DNA of 27,909 nt from a virus: positions 1-27,909 of IMG/VR virus record IMGVR_UViG_3300042935_001072. One strand, given 5' to 3'. Under the pieces are notes generated by a model. It was not told the origin of the DNA and did not search any database. It saw only the letters and a program-made list of their open reading frames with translations. This document shows positions 1-6,057 of the stretch, one piece after another (within the stretch, counting starts at the first letter, position 1; each line of letters starts with the position of its first letter). The translations under genes were made by a program, and so were the position numbers.

Positions 1-25
1 TGAGTTCCATATGGGGAGGAATAAG

Positions 26-133
26 ATGAACAAGCGATATGATTCCATTGAGTTGATTTTCAGAGACGCAGAACATATTGAGAAGTTCCACGACATTCTG
101 GATAAATCAACGCAAGAGAAGGAAGACTGGTGA
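26..133 (+). CDS. Short hypothetical protein (35 aa) at the head of the plus-strand operon
   Basis: ATG at 26 lies five bases after a strong Shine-Dalgarno run, GGGGAGGA at 13-20, and the frame stays open to TGA at 131-133. The stop overlaps the GTG start of the next gene in a GTGA junction, the same junction seen twice more in this operon, which supports translation. The product (MNKRYDSIELIFRDAEHIEK at its start) is charged, has no transmembrane segment or cysteine and ends KEDW. I do not recognise a family. The TGA at 1-3 may be the stop of a gene that ends just outside the window, but nothing else of it is visible. Confidence 0.6.
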   Translation: MNKRYDSIELIFRDAEHIEKFHDILDKSTQEKEDW

Positions 134-609
134 CTAAGCAAGAACTAGAAGAACTAGTAACTCAAGTATTTGCACTGTACAACCAAACTCTTTTGGATAT
201 AGACCGTAAGACAATCCTTCGCGCTTGGTACGAGATGCTGGAAGACCTCCCATTCCTTGGATGCAAGATATCTCTCCTTGACTACGCTGCGGTCAGTCCG
301 TTCATGCCTAAGCCTGGAGACTTACGAAGGGCGTACATTAATTCCCAAACTAAAGCGGGGGATGCGCCTACACCTCTAGTTGCATGGGCCACTTTAATTA
401 GCCAAATAAAATTGGCCAATTCTGGTTTGCCAATTAATCAAGGGCTTCACCCGTGTATCGCCAAAGTGGTTGACATGCTCGGCGAGACCGCCCATCAGTT
501 GCATAGCACTACTGACCAGATTCAATTCCTCAAGACTTACGAACAAGTCGTAGCCGATTATCAACAACAAAAATTCAAAATTTCCGAAAAGGAGACGCAT
601 TCGTTGTGA
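130..609 (+). CDS. Putative replicative-helicase loader, G40P loader/inhibitor-like
   Basis: This 159-aa protein starts at GTG 130, overlapping the stop of the 35-aa gene. Residues about 10-70 (ALYNQTLLDIDRKTI, then RAWYEMLEDLPF, then MPKPGDLRRAYI) follow the layout of the phage G40P loader/inhibitor family: a helix, a W-Y-x-x-L core and a P-x-P-x-D-L-R segment. Residues about 80-150 (AWATLISQIK, LHPCIAKVVDMLGE, FLKTYEQVVADY) match the second half of such proteins, where a partial W motif is followed by a short helix ending in F-x-x-x-Y-E. In known cases these proteins load the DnaB-type helicase at the phage origin. No helicase or primase gene is in the window to confirm the role, so the assignment rests on pattern resemblance and should be checked by profile search. 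Confidence 0.55.
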   Translation: MTKQELEELVTQVFALYNQTLLDIDRKTILRAWYEMLEDLPFLGCKISLLDYAAVSPFMPKPGDLRRAYINSQTKAGDAPTPLVAWATLISQIKLANSGLPINQGLHPCIAKVVDMLGETAHQLHSTTDQIQFLKTYEQVVADYQQQKFKISEKETHSL

Positions 610-836
610 ATACAGACAATTTCCCTAGTCAAACAACTTCAAGCCCTGGATATGAAGCCATAACCGTATCCATCACATCAGACTTCCCATCTAAGGGCTG
701 TTCCACCTGTAGGTACTTTTCCGACATTCAGCATACGAATTACGGTACCTGTCACAGATATCCCAAGTCAGAGACGGTTGCTACTGAATACTGGTGTGGT
801 GAATGGACCTCTCTCCACGGAATGTTCACGAAGTGA
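606..836 (+). CDS. Small four-cysteine (putative metal-binding) protein
   Basis: This 76-aa protein starts at GTG 606, overlapping the previous stop TGA (607-609). It has a low-complexity N-terminal third followed by a compact cysteine module: CSTCRYF, then TCHRYP, then WCGEW. The spacing Cys-x2-Cys-x(about 13)-Cys-x(about 14)-Cys-Gly-Glu-Trp is common in small phage and bacterial proteins thought to bind zinc or an iron-sulfur centre. The function is unknown. It is co-translated with the helicase-loader candidate and two ribbon-helix-helix proteins, so an early or replication-phase role is plausible but inferred only from position. Confidence 0.6.
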   Translation: MNTDNFPSQTTSSPGYEAITVSITSDFPSKGCSTCRYFSDIQHTNYGTCHRYPKSETVATEYWCGEWTSLHGMFTK

Positions 837-1000
837 AGCGCAACCCAGGCCGTCCCCCAAAAGACCCTGAAACTCCTTTCGTTACCCTCACTCTACGAAT
901 TCCAGCCGAACTGAAACTTCTGCTAATGTCTAAGGCACGGGCGTTTGATATGACGCTTACCGAATACCTAACGATGTTGGTGGAACGAGATGGGTCGTAA
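833..1000 (+). CDS. Ribbon-helix-helix-like small DNA-binding protein
   Basis: I place the start at GTG 833, which forms a GTGA overlap with the stop of the preceding gene, like the two junctions upstream; an in-frame ATG at 803 would add ten residues but bury the start inside the previous gene. The 55-aa product begins MKRNPGRPPKDP, a basic AT-hook-like arm (GRPPKDP), followed by VTLTLRIPAELKLLLMSKAR and a second helix (TLTEYLTMLVERD). The beta-strand then helix-turn-helix pattern is typical of the MetJ/Arc ribbon-helix-helix fold, which acts as a dimer on DNA. It is followed directly by a second protein of the same type. Confidence 0.6.
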   Translation: MKRNPGRPPKDPETPFVTLTLRIPAELKLLLMSKARAFDMTLTEYLTMLVERDGS

Positions 1001-1331
1001 ACCCAAGCAATCAAGACATCCCAAGAGTGAGCATGTTGTGACCGTAAAGGTAACTGGTGCTCAAAAGAACCTTCTGATAAAAGCCGCCGAAGAAGCCGGT
1101 ATGTCTCTATCAGGGTTTATGAACTACACCATCTGGGAGTTCTGCCAGTCGGAAAAGAGCATTCCCCCTGCTCCTGCTCCCAATCCGAAGCCAACCCCTG
1201 CGGATTACTTACGTTCCTATCTAGAGGGTGAGAAAATCCTTATGCCTTGCGGTAAGGAAGAATGCAACATGCAGATAGTCACCTTTGATAAAGCCGAGTA
1301 CTGCAACACCTGTTCCTACCGGGTGGGCTAA
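990..1331 (+). CDS. Ribbon-helix-helix-like protein with C-terminal Cys motif
   Basis: ATG at 990 overlaps the end of the previous gene. The 113-aa product has a basic N-terminus (MGRKPKQSRHPKSEH), then VVTVKVTGAQKNLLIKAAEE and MSLSGFMNYTIWEF, which is the strand-helix-helix layout of an Arc/MetJ-type DNA-binding domain. A proline-rich linker (residues about 54-66) leads to a C-terminal module with CGKEEC and CNTC, a likely zinc site. It resembles the 55-aa protein before it plus an added zinc module. It ends the plus-strand operon tail to tail with the WhiB gene, with only nine bases between the stops and no visible terminator hairpin. Confidence 0.6.
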   Translation: MGRKPKQSRHPKSEHVVTVKVTGAQKNLLIKAAEEAGMSLSGFMNYTIWEFCQSEKSIPPAPAPNPKPTPADYLRSYLEGEKILMPCGKEECNMQIVTFDKAEYCNTCSYRVG

Positions 1332-1340
1332 CGAAGTTCC

Positions 1341-1673
1341 TTAGTTTCCCCACATTTGGCTAAGGGTCGGTCTAATAGGTTTGACCCCTCTTCTTCTTTG
1401 CTCAGCGGCTAGTTGTCTACTAGTAAGTCCTGCCCATACTCCGTGCATATCGGCAGCAGGAAACTCTAGTGCGTACTCTAAGCACTTGCTTTGGACCGGA
1501 CACGATTTGCATATGGCTCTTGCTTCTGCAATATAGGTAATATCCTTATGTTCTTTGGGGAACATCAAATGAGTTTTGCCTTTGCAACCTGCATACTCAA
1601 ACAGGTCTAAATCCTGTATATCCACAGATTTATCTGATTGGGGAATTATATTAGGGCTATCTTTATTGACCAT
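1341..1673 (-). CDS. whiB: WhiB-family iron-sulfur transcriptional regulator
   Basis: The 110-aa product carries the four WhiB cysteines C30, C55, C58 and C64 (CKSC plus the outer two), which hold a 4Fe-4S cluster in the known family, then the turn GVWAGL at 78-83 and a basic tail (QRRRGVKPIR) expected to contact DNA. WhiB proteins are restricted to Actinobacteria and their phages, where they bind the principal sigma factor and redirect transcription; this gene is the best host marker in the window. I prefer the ATG at 1673, preceded by GGGGGAGAAGAAG, over an in-frame ATG at 1742 that lacks a Shine-Dalgarno sequence. The usual G-[VI]-W-G-G turn reads G-V-W-A-G here. A 12-bp palindrome lies about 45 bases upstream. 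Confidence 0.92.
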   Translation of the reverse strand: MVNKDSPNIIPQSDKSVDIQDLDLFEYAGCKGKTHLMFPKEHKDITYIAEARAICKSCPVQSKCLEYALEFPAADMHGVWAGLTSRQLAAEQRRRGVKPIRPTLSQMWGN

Positions 1674-1716
1674 AAAATCTTCTTCTCCCCCTATGTAGAT
1701 TGTTCTCTCTCTCCTT

Positions 1717-1728
1717 AGGGATATCCCT
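1717..1728. promoter_or_regulatory. 12-bp perfect palindrome upstream of whiB (candidate operator)
   Basis: AGGGATATCCCT is a perfect inverted repeat located 44 bases upstream of the preferred WhiB start, in the 87-base gap before the proteasome-like gene. The position would suit an operator, but no consensus is known to me, and similar GATATC-centred palindromes occur inside nearby coding sequence. Confidence 0.3.
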
Positions 1729-1760
1729 GAATTCAGAAACATAGTAGGTATTAATGGGCG

Positions 1761-2375
1761 TCACTTCGTCTTCTCCGATTCCTGTACGTAAGTGTTAAAT
1801 GGGCTACCCGTATAAGGGTCAAACTTGGCAGAAACCTGCAGTGCTTTGAGTAATGCGGCTTTTGCTTGGGCCGGCGATAACTTCTTGCCAGCGACCAATA
1901 CTTGTAGCGCCCCTAGTGCGTAAGGTGCTCCAGTGCCAGTCGCATACAGACCAGACGCTTCCGGTGTCCATGAATAGTCGTTCTCAACGATATAAATCGT
2001 GGAATTGATGACAACCATTATTGATGAATCTTGCTCAGCAATAGTGTTGTTGTTATTGTTCCCAGCCGAATACCCGTGGGTTTCAAAACAAGACCTTAGT
2101 GCCGGGATGAACTTGGTCGTCATAAAGGAGTCTAGTCTCTTCCCTTTTAGCCCTACTGTAGGAGCAGGAGGCTGAAAGGCATGGTGAAGAAGGTTTATGG
2201 CCCTCATGTCGCCCGCAGCGCCTAGGAGGTATTTGCCGTTTATGGCAATCTTGGCTGAACCAGACCCAAGTGTGGATATCTGGTACGCATTTCCAGAGTC
2301 GTCAAGTGAGGATATCCTTGTGTCGGCAGCGACGACGACATATCCATCACCCTGTATTCCTGCAATTGTCGTCAT
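1761..2375 (-). CDS. Proteasome beta / HslV-like Ntn hydrolase
   Basis: The 204-aa product begins MTTIAGIQGDGYVVVAADTR. After removal of Met the N-terminal residue is Thr, and counting from it Asp is residue 17 in AADTR, exactly as in proteasome beta subunits, where Thr1, Asp17 and Lys33 form the active site. A lysine in GSAKIAING (position 41 from Thr1) fits the Lys33 role after a longer loop. Later segments GAAGD and ATGTGAPYALGAL match the family core. There is no propeptide, unlike the host 20S beta subunit, so the enzyme could be active once Met is removed, as in HslV. No alpha subunit, HslU or Mpa-like ATPase is nearby. It has its own promoter and the site AGAGGTG before ATG. Its target, whether host proteins, a phage scaffold or a regulator, is unknown. 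Confidence 0.75.
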   Translation of the reverse strand: MTTIAGIQGDGYVVVAADTRISSLDDSGNAYQISTLGSGSAKIAINGKYLLGAAGDMRAINLLHHAFQPPAPTVGLKGKRLDSFMTTKFIPALRSCFETHGYSAGNNNNNTIAEQDSSIMVVINSTIYIVENDYSWTPEASGLYATGTGAPYALGALQVLVAGKKLSPAQAKAALLKALQVSAKFDPYTGSPFNTYVQESEKTK

Positions 2376-2401
2376 TTAGTACACCTCTTTGTTGTGCACC
2401 A

Positions 2402-2430
2402 AATATGTATTATTTACGACTAACTGTCAA
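2402..2430 (-). promoter_or_regulatory. Sigma-70-type promoter for the proteasome-like gene
   Basis: Read on the minus strand, a perfect TTGACA (-35) at 2430-2425 is followed by a 17-base spacer and CATATT (-10, four of six consensus bases) at 2407-2402. It ends 27 bases before the ATG at 2375. The -35 overlaps the stop codon of the upstream membrane-protein gene. It would drive the proteasome-like gene and perhaps whiB. Confidence 0.5.
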
Positions 2431-2657
2431 GCACGCTTCATCCACTTGAACATATTTCGCCAGTGGACCCATTGCCACAGTACCCACATAGCGATAAATC
2501 CAGGTTTATTAAAGATGATTGCGTACATAAACCAAGGAAAAGAATGCAGGGCGACAATCATGTGCCCGTACCATTTCTTGTTACCTACCAGATAACTGCC
2601 AGATACTCCTATAAGTTCCATAGCGAATAGGAGCCAAGTCCAAGTTAATTCGCTCAT
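2427..2657 (-). CDS. Small membrane protein, PnuC-like short type
   Basis: I place the start at ATG 2657, nine bases after the stop of the metallophosphoesterase; a longer frame from 2705 would lie inside that gene. The 76-aa product is very rich in Trp and hydrophobic residues: TWLLFAMELIGVSGSYLVG, then a turn with KKWYGHMI, then PWFMYAIIF and GFIAMWVLWQWVHW, ending in a basic tail. This matches the layout of short phage membrane proteins (three helices, G-x-K-x-W-x-G turn) that resemble half of the PnuC nicotinamide riboside transporter. Whether it transports anything is unknown; it could equally be a superinfection or envelope protein. No Shine-Dalgarno sequence is visible, so translational coupling is likely. 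Confidence 0.6.
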   Translation of the reverse strand: MSELTWTWLLFAMELIGVSGSYLVGNKKWYGHMIVALHSFPWFMYAIIFNKPGFIAMWVLWQWVHWRNMFKWMKRA

Positions 2658-2665
2658 AGATTTAT

Positions 2666-3847
2666 CTAATCTGCTTTGTACTCTTTGCCTCGGTACATGC
2701 CCCAACCATCATAGATAGTCATGCATTCATAAGAGAACTTGTGGTCTCCATCGTCTTCATACATTACGACACCAATACCCTGTTGCCAGTTTTCGTGCCT
2801 AGTCAAAGGACGTCCGTCTAGGTCTACTCCACCTCGGGTAGAAGGAATAGCGCCATCAATACGAGCAAGACACCCAGGAGATGCAGCCATAATGGTGCGA
2901 GGACCATCGTAGTCTTCACGCGTTTTGTAAGCCGTTTCAATCCTGTGAATGTGTCCATAGATAATTGATACCTTTTCGTTATTGAGATATACGTGGGCAG
3001 TTGAGCCAGAAGACTTAACTCGGTCACCGTGAATAATCTTCAGTTTCTTGTTAATCCAGAAGTCGGCGGCTGGATATCCAGGCTTGTACTCCACACCGTA
3101 TTCTTCCATACGGCAAAGATACGGAACTGAAAGAACTGGCCAAGAAGTCGGAGTCATTCCTTTACGCAACCCATAAGCAGCGCCTGCATTTGTAAGCAAA
3201 TACTTAGGCATGCGCTCTTCGTGGTTTCCAGCAAGCCAGATAATCTTAGAATGTGGGCATGCTGCTCGCATTTGAGCACACAACATGGTGGCTCTATCAA
3301 TCGCCGCCTGTGTTGTTTGGGCGTAGGATGGGTATGTGAGGTACTTACCCATCTCTGGAAGGTCAAGATTGTCTCCAACCATCACAATTAGTTCAGGTTG
3401 CAACTCTTTAATCAGCCCAAGGAAGATAGAAATAGCCTTTTCGTCATGGGTTGGCTCCAGTACTCCCTCTTGGTTTCGGAAGTAACCAATCTGTATATCA
3501 GGGGGTACAACGCATGTTTTGAAGGTTGCAGGAGGCTTCGGTTTTGTGGTTGACTTTTGTAGTTGTACAGGCTTGCCTTGTTGGATAACTGGCCATTCTG
3601 GTCCTGTTTCCCATTTAGGGCTAAATTGAATAGCCGCAAGGTCGTGGATTTGGGCTTCACCTTGGTCGTCTTTAAGCATTGACTGATACAGGGAGACTCG
3701 CTTGATGTCTCCAATCTCATTAATGTCAATGTTCTTGCGCTCCAACATGTCAGCAAGAGTGCCAAGAAGTTTCTTCTTCATTTCGGAAGACTCAACCCTG
3801 TCAGCGACATTGTCAAGTTTTGAGGCGATTGTTTTCTTTTCAGTCAT
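2666..3847 (-). CDS. Metallophosphoesterase (calcineurin-like)
   Basis: I start this 393-aa protein at ATG 3847, preceded by AAGGAAG and overlapping the upstream gene's stop by eight bases; a frame from 3910 has no such site. Dimetal motifs appear in order: PDIQIG (116-121), VGDNLD (157-162), GNHEER (207-212), then HGD and GHIHR in the last quarter. This is the full D-x-Q, G-D-N, G-N-H-E, H-G-D, G-H-x-H set of the calcineurin-like phosphoesterases. The N-terminal 100 residues are helical and charged, without a recognised domain. Substrates in the family include nucleotides, DNA ends and phosphoproteins; the neighbours do not decide between them. The gene sits in a small minus-strand unit with a putative DNA-binding protein, so a nucleic-acid substrate is possible. 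Confidence 0.85.
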   Translation of the reverse strand: MTEKKTIASKLDNVADRVESSEMKKKLLGTLADMLERKNIDINEIGDIKRVSLYQSMLKDDQGEAQIHDLAAIQFSPKWETGPEWPVIQQGKPVQLQKSTTKPKPPATFKTCVVPPDIQIGYFRNQEGVLEPTHDEKAISIFLGLIKELQPELIVMVGDNLDLPEMGKYLTYPSYAQTTQAAIDRATMLCAQMRAACPHSKIIWLAGNHEERMPKYLLTNAGAAYGLRKGMTPTSWPVLSVPYLCRMEEYGVEYKPGYPAADFWINKKLKIIHGDRVKSSGSTAHVYLNNEKVSIIYGHIHRIETAYKTREDYDGPRTIMAASPGCLARIDGAIPSTRGGVDLDGRPLTRHENWQQGIGVVMYEDDGDHKFSYECMTIYDGWGMYRGKEYKAD

Positions 3848-4112
3848 TTCTGGCTTCCTTAATACATGGGCATTCTTTGTTTGATTTAAAACAGAGTCTA
3901 CGCTTATCACGTAGGTGGGTTATTTTGAAAGAGTCAATGCCTTCTTCGTTCAGTACCTGAAGTATCTGAAAAGCAGAAGCATTACTCATCATTGCGTTAG
4001 TGAACGCATCAAGTGTTTCTTTGTCCATGCGGGCCATCTCTTTACCAAGCAGGCAGTCGTTTTGTGACTTTCCTTGCATTAGGGCGATGTCGGCGAGTTT
4101 ATTCTTCAACAT
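3840..4112 (-). CDS. Hypothetical small protein, possible helix-turn-helix
   Basis: The start at ATG 4112 has an excellent site, GGAGGT, seven bases upstream; the longer frame from 4160 has none. The 90-aa product contains TLDAFTNAMMSNASAFQILQ, then VLNEEGIDSFKITHLRDKRR and a final CPC. The order helix, A-x-x-I-x-x-x-L-x-x-E-G-x, then a positively charged helix resembles small phage proteins that choose a site with a helix-turn-helix and end in a Cys pair. I cannot assign a family with certainty. It overlaps the metallophosphoesterase start, so the two are co-translated, and it faces the plus-strand regulator genes across an 86-base gap. Confidence 0.5.
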   Translation of the reverse strand: MLKNKLADIALMQGKSQNDCLLGKEMARMDKETLDAFTNAMMSNASAFQILQVLNEEGIDSFKITHLRDKRRLCFKSNKECPCIKEARND

Positions 4113-4198
4113 AGGGTTACCTCCAAACAACACAGTAGAACAAACGACGAACGCACGCAAGCATGCTAACCTCCATTATGACACCGAAGGGTTGCCAA
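4113..4198. promoter_or_regulatory. Divergent intergenic region, probable promoters for both directions
   Basis: This 86-base gap separates a minus-strand and a plus-strand gene start, so promoters for both must lie here or just beyond. It contains GGAGGT for the minus-strand gene, GAAGGG (4186-4191) for the plus-strand gene, a GCATGC palindrome and a minus-strand CATAAT that could be a -10 element. No convincing -35 boxes are seen. The adjacent winged-helix proteins could bind here. Confidence 0.3.
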
Positions 4199-4630
4199 AT
4201 GGAGAACAATCAGAACGAAAAATTCATAGCGGATTTACGCTCAATTCTGTCCAATGACGAGCAATTGATAAGCAAGGTAATTTCCTCTCTTGATTCGCAC
4301 AGGATAGTTAGTTATTCACTTCCTAATGAACTGAGTCTTCTGTCCACAAATGGGAGAGTGCTTTTTTCCATCATCATGGAGCCGACAATGACACAAAGAG
4401 CATTGGCTGTGTATTTGGGGATAAGCGAAACAATGGTAGAAAAAACGATTAAAACCCTTACGGAGCAAGGGTTAATTACAAAGACAAAAGTCAATCGCAA
4501 AAATGTCTACAGTTTTAATACTAATGTCATGGGAAAAAACCCTGATATACAGAGGCTTCCACTTGTTTTTAAGAGCATTTTAAACATAGGTCGTGAGTCA
4601 CAGAAGGTTGATGAAGAGGCACCCTTCTAG
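4199..4630 (+). CDS. Winged-helix transcriptional regulator (MarR/ArsR-like)
   Basis: I start at ATG 4199, with GAAGGG seven bases upstream, rather than the in-frame ATG at 4163, which lacks a site. The 143-aa protein has an N-terminal helical part and a clear winged helix-turn-helix around residues 55-115: NGRVLFSIIMEPTMTQRALA, then VYLGISETMVEKTIKTL and EQGLITKTKVNRKNVYSF. The helix-turn-helix is followed by a beta wing with basic residues, the layout of MarR and related regulators. It is transcribed away from the metallophosphoesterase unit across a short divergent gap, the usual arrangement of an autoregulated repressor. The ligand, if any, is unknown. Confidence 0.7.
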   Translation: MENNQNEKFIADLRSILSNDEQLISKVISSLDSHRIVSYSLPNELSLLSTNGRVLFSIIMEPTMTQRALAVYLGISETMVEKTIKTLTEQGLITKTKVNRKNVYSFNTNVMGKNPDIQRLPLVFKSILNIGRESQKVDEEAPF

Positions 4631-4647
4631 GTATATTCATATGCATC

Positions 4648-4977
4648 ATGTCCCAAAACCATAAAATAGGTCATTCGTTTCGCCAACATACCGGAAAACC
4701 CGTCTTACCTGCTCCAACATTCAAGGATGCATCTAGCACTCACGTCATACTTGGCTTTGCAAAATCCGTAAAACGCCCATTTTCCGTGCAGGACGTGAGG
4801 AACTTTACGGCTAGATATACAAACGACCGTGACGTAGTCAGGTCTTTGGAGGTTCTGGAAAAGAATGGGTCAGTTGCAAAATGCAACGAAACAACTTGGC
4901 AGATAACACCCAAGGGCATTCAGCACATTTACGACTTCGTCATGCGACGCAAGCCAAACGATAATCTCAAGCCTTAG
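4648..4977 (+). CDS. Hypothetical protein, probable winged helix
   Basis: The 109-aa product follows the regulator after 17 bases. Its centre, RPFSVQDVRNFTARYTNDRD, VVRSLEVLEKNGSVAKC and TWQITPKGIQHIYDFV, has the helix, recognition-like helix, and beta-hairpin spacing of a small winged-helix domain, with the ending Q-I-T-P-K-G often seen in such folds. No clear Shine-Dalgarno precedes ATG 4648, so coupling to the upstream gene is likely. The C-terminus overlaps by 11 bases, tail to tail, with the minus-strand gene at 4967-5284. It may partner the regulator before it; this is inference. Confidence 0.5.
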   Translation: MSQNHKIGHSFRQHTGKPVLPAPTFKDASSTHVILGFAKSVKRPFSVQDVRNFTARYTNDRDVVRSLEVLEKNGSVAKCNETTWQITPKGIQHIYDFVMRRKPNDNLKP

Positions 4978-5284
4978 TCAGAACCCATGCTTGGAATGTT
5001 TCGTCAGTTACTGGCATAAACCACAACTGGCAAGAATCTATATCTTTGGTGTTTCCGGCGATTGTCCAGCAGATTTGTATGGATTCAGCCGCAGGACACG
5101 AACCAGCATTACAGTCAAACCCGTAGCGGTCAATAAACATTGATACGAGGCATTCACTGTCCTCAATGAGGCATGAACCGGTTTCTTTATTAGGGCAATC
5201 AACACTGACAATTTCCACCTCCGAGCGGTTGAGACGTAAGTGAATGTTGTGGCCATCGTTGTGCCATACCATTTCAGTAGTCAT
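4967..5284 (-). CDS. Cys-containing hypothetical phage protein
   Basis: This 105-aa acidic protein has five or six cysteines in the middle (VDCPNKETGSCLIEDSECLV, then DCNAGSCPAAE and ICW) and ends in a W-rich segment (LWFMPVTDETFQAWVL). AAAGG lies eight bases before ATG 5284. The pattern of a beta-rich N-terminus, Cys-x-G-x-C and a late W resembles uncharacterised proteins frequent in actinophage genomes, but I cannot name a family. It is the last gene of the long minus-strand lysis and tail unit. Confidence 0.55.
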   Translation of the reverse strand: MTTEMVWHNDGHNIHLRLNRSEVEIVSVDCPNKETGSCLIEDSECLVSMFIDRYGFDCNAGSCPAAESIQICWTIAGNTKDIDSCQLWFMPVTDETFQAWVLTKA

Positions 5285-5357
5285 TTTTTACCTTTAGTTA
5301 AATCCAAAAAATATGACTCGGCTTCAGACGTTTCGCGCCACAACCAAATAGTACTAC

Positions 5358-5591
5358 TTACTCTTTGGTCTTTTTGTCAACCTTGTTAAAAACATCATTA
5401 ATTTCGTCAAGGGTTAATTTTCCGTCATCCAGGAAGGCTCTTGACAATCCTTCAACAACTGTTGCAACTCCAGCAATACCAGCCATGAAGCATGCTTTCC
5501 ATAAAGGAATGCCGGCGATAGCACCAGCACCGATGACGCCTAGACCGTTAGCGGCAAAGACCGCAAGAATTCTTAATAATATAGTTTTCAC
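5358..5591 (-). CDS. Holin-like membrane protein with EF-hand-like C-terminus
   Basis: The 77-aa product starts at GTG 5591, preceded by GGGGG at 5603-5599. Two hydrophobic helices (ILLRILAVFAANGLGVIGAG and PLWKACFMAGIAGVATVV) precede a soluble tail with DDGKLTLDEINDVF, an EF-hand-like loop, and a lysine-rich end. Short proteins with two membrane helices and this D-D-G-x-L-T-x-D-E-I-N tail are typical holin candidates in actinophages and other tailed phages. The gene lies three genes downstream of the endolysin, in a lysis block, which supports a holin role: timed membrane holes that release the endolysin. Its start region shares an 11-base element with that of the 704-aa surface protein. Confidence 0.65.
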   Translation of the reverse strand: MKTILLRILAVFAANGLGVIGAGAIAGIPLWKACFMAGIAGVATVVEGLSRAFLDDGKLTLDEINDVFNKVDKKTKE

Positions 5592-5611
5592 TCACACACC
5601 CCCGTGTATTT

Positions 5612-5824
5612 TTAAGAAGACTTGGCGCACGTTTCTGAACAGAAAAGCGCATTCTCCTTGTATCTGACCATTCCCCTGACAGTGTGCTTACCGCACTTGG
5701 GGCATTTGTTTGGCGCATTCTTTGAACCGATATACATCATTGACGAACCATAGATAGCAGGGTCAAGAACTGCTTGCTTGACTACCTGATTAGCCATTGG
5801 CTTTGCTGGTTTCTTTGCTGCCAT
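5612..5824 (-). CDS. Small zinc-ribbon protein
   Basis: The 70-aa protein has a basic N-terminus (MAAKKPAKP) and a C-terminal zinc-binding pattern CPKCGKHTVRG then LFCSETC, a Cys-x2-Cys, Cys-x3-Cys treble-clef-like module. AAGGGAGA lies upstream of ATG 5824, and TGATG joins it to the preceding gene. It sits between the DUF2746-like protein and the holin-like protein, and so is probably produced late. The function is not known. Confidence 0.6.
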   Translation of the reverse strand: MAAKKPAKPMANQVVKQAVLDPAIYGSSMMYIGSKNAPNKCPKCGKHTVRGMVRYKENALFCSETCAKSS

Positions 5825-6051
5825 CAGACGTCTCCCTTTGCATGGTCGCGAATGTGTTCGTCCAGTTTTGTTTCGTTGCGTACAACGGTTGCCTCTACGC
5901 GGTCAATTGAGCGACCCAAGTTTTTGCCAATGATGTCAAGTTTTTCGGAAACAACTCCGTGGTCGGTTTTGTTTTCGCGTCGTCCTTTTTCAACAAGGGC
6001 AACTAGTACGGCACCAACAACCGTGATGAGAGCAACTGTGATTGCTTCCAT
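5824..6051 (-). CDS. DUF2746-like membrane-anchored coiled-coil protein
   Basis: The 75-aa protein starts with one hydrophobic helix (AITVALITVVGAVLVALV) followed by GRRENKTDHGVVSEKLDIIG and an amphipathic charged helix ending in DEHIRDHAKGDV. One N-terminal membrane helix, a basic R-R-E-N-x-x-D-H-G-x-V segment and a coiled coil are the layout of DUF2746-like phage proteins usually found beside the endolysin, regarded as holin or holin-partner candidates. It begins six bases after the endolysin stop and overlaps the next gene by one base. Having two holin-type proteins in one lysis block is common in actinophages. Confidence 0.65.
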   Translation of the reverse strand: MEAITVALITVVGAVLVALVEKGRRENKTDHGVVSEKLDIIGKNLGRSIDRVEATVVRNETKLDEHIRDHAKGDV

Positions 6052-6057
6052 TCTGAA

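Noticed and set aside
1329-1345. Bidirectional terminator between the plus-strand operon and whiB
   Set aside because: The nine-base gap and its flanks hold no stable stem followed by a U-run on either strand.
2389-2595. Plus-strand 68-residue frame over the proteasome promoter and membrane-protein gene
   Set aside because: It is antisense to a Trp-rich membrane protein with a sensible topology, and has no ribosome site.
2427-2657. Complete PnuC nicotinamide riboside transporter
   Set aside because: The protein has 76 residues and about three helices, much shorter than PnuC, so only a distant resemblance is claimed.
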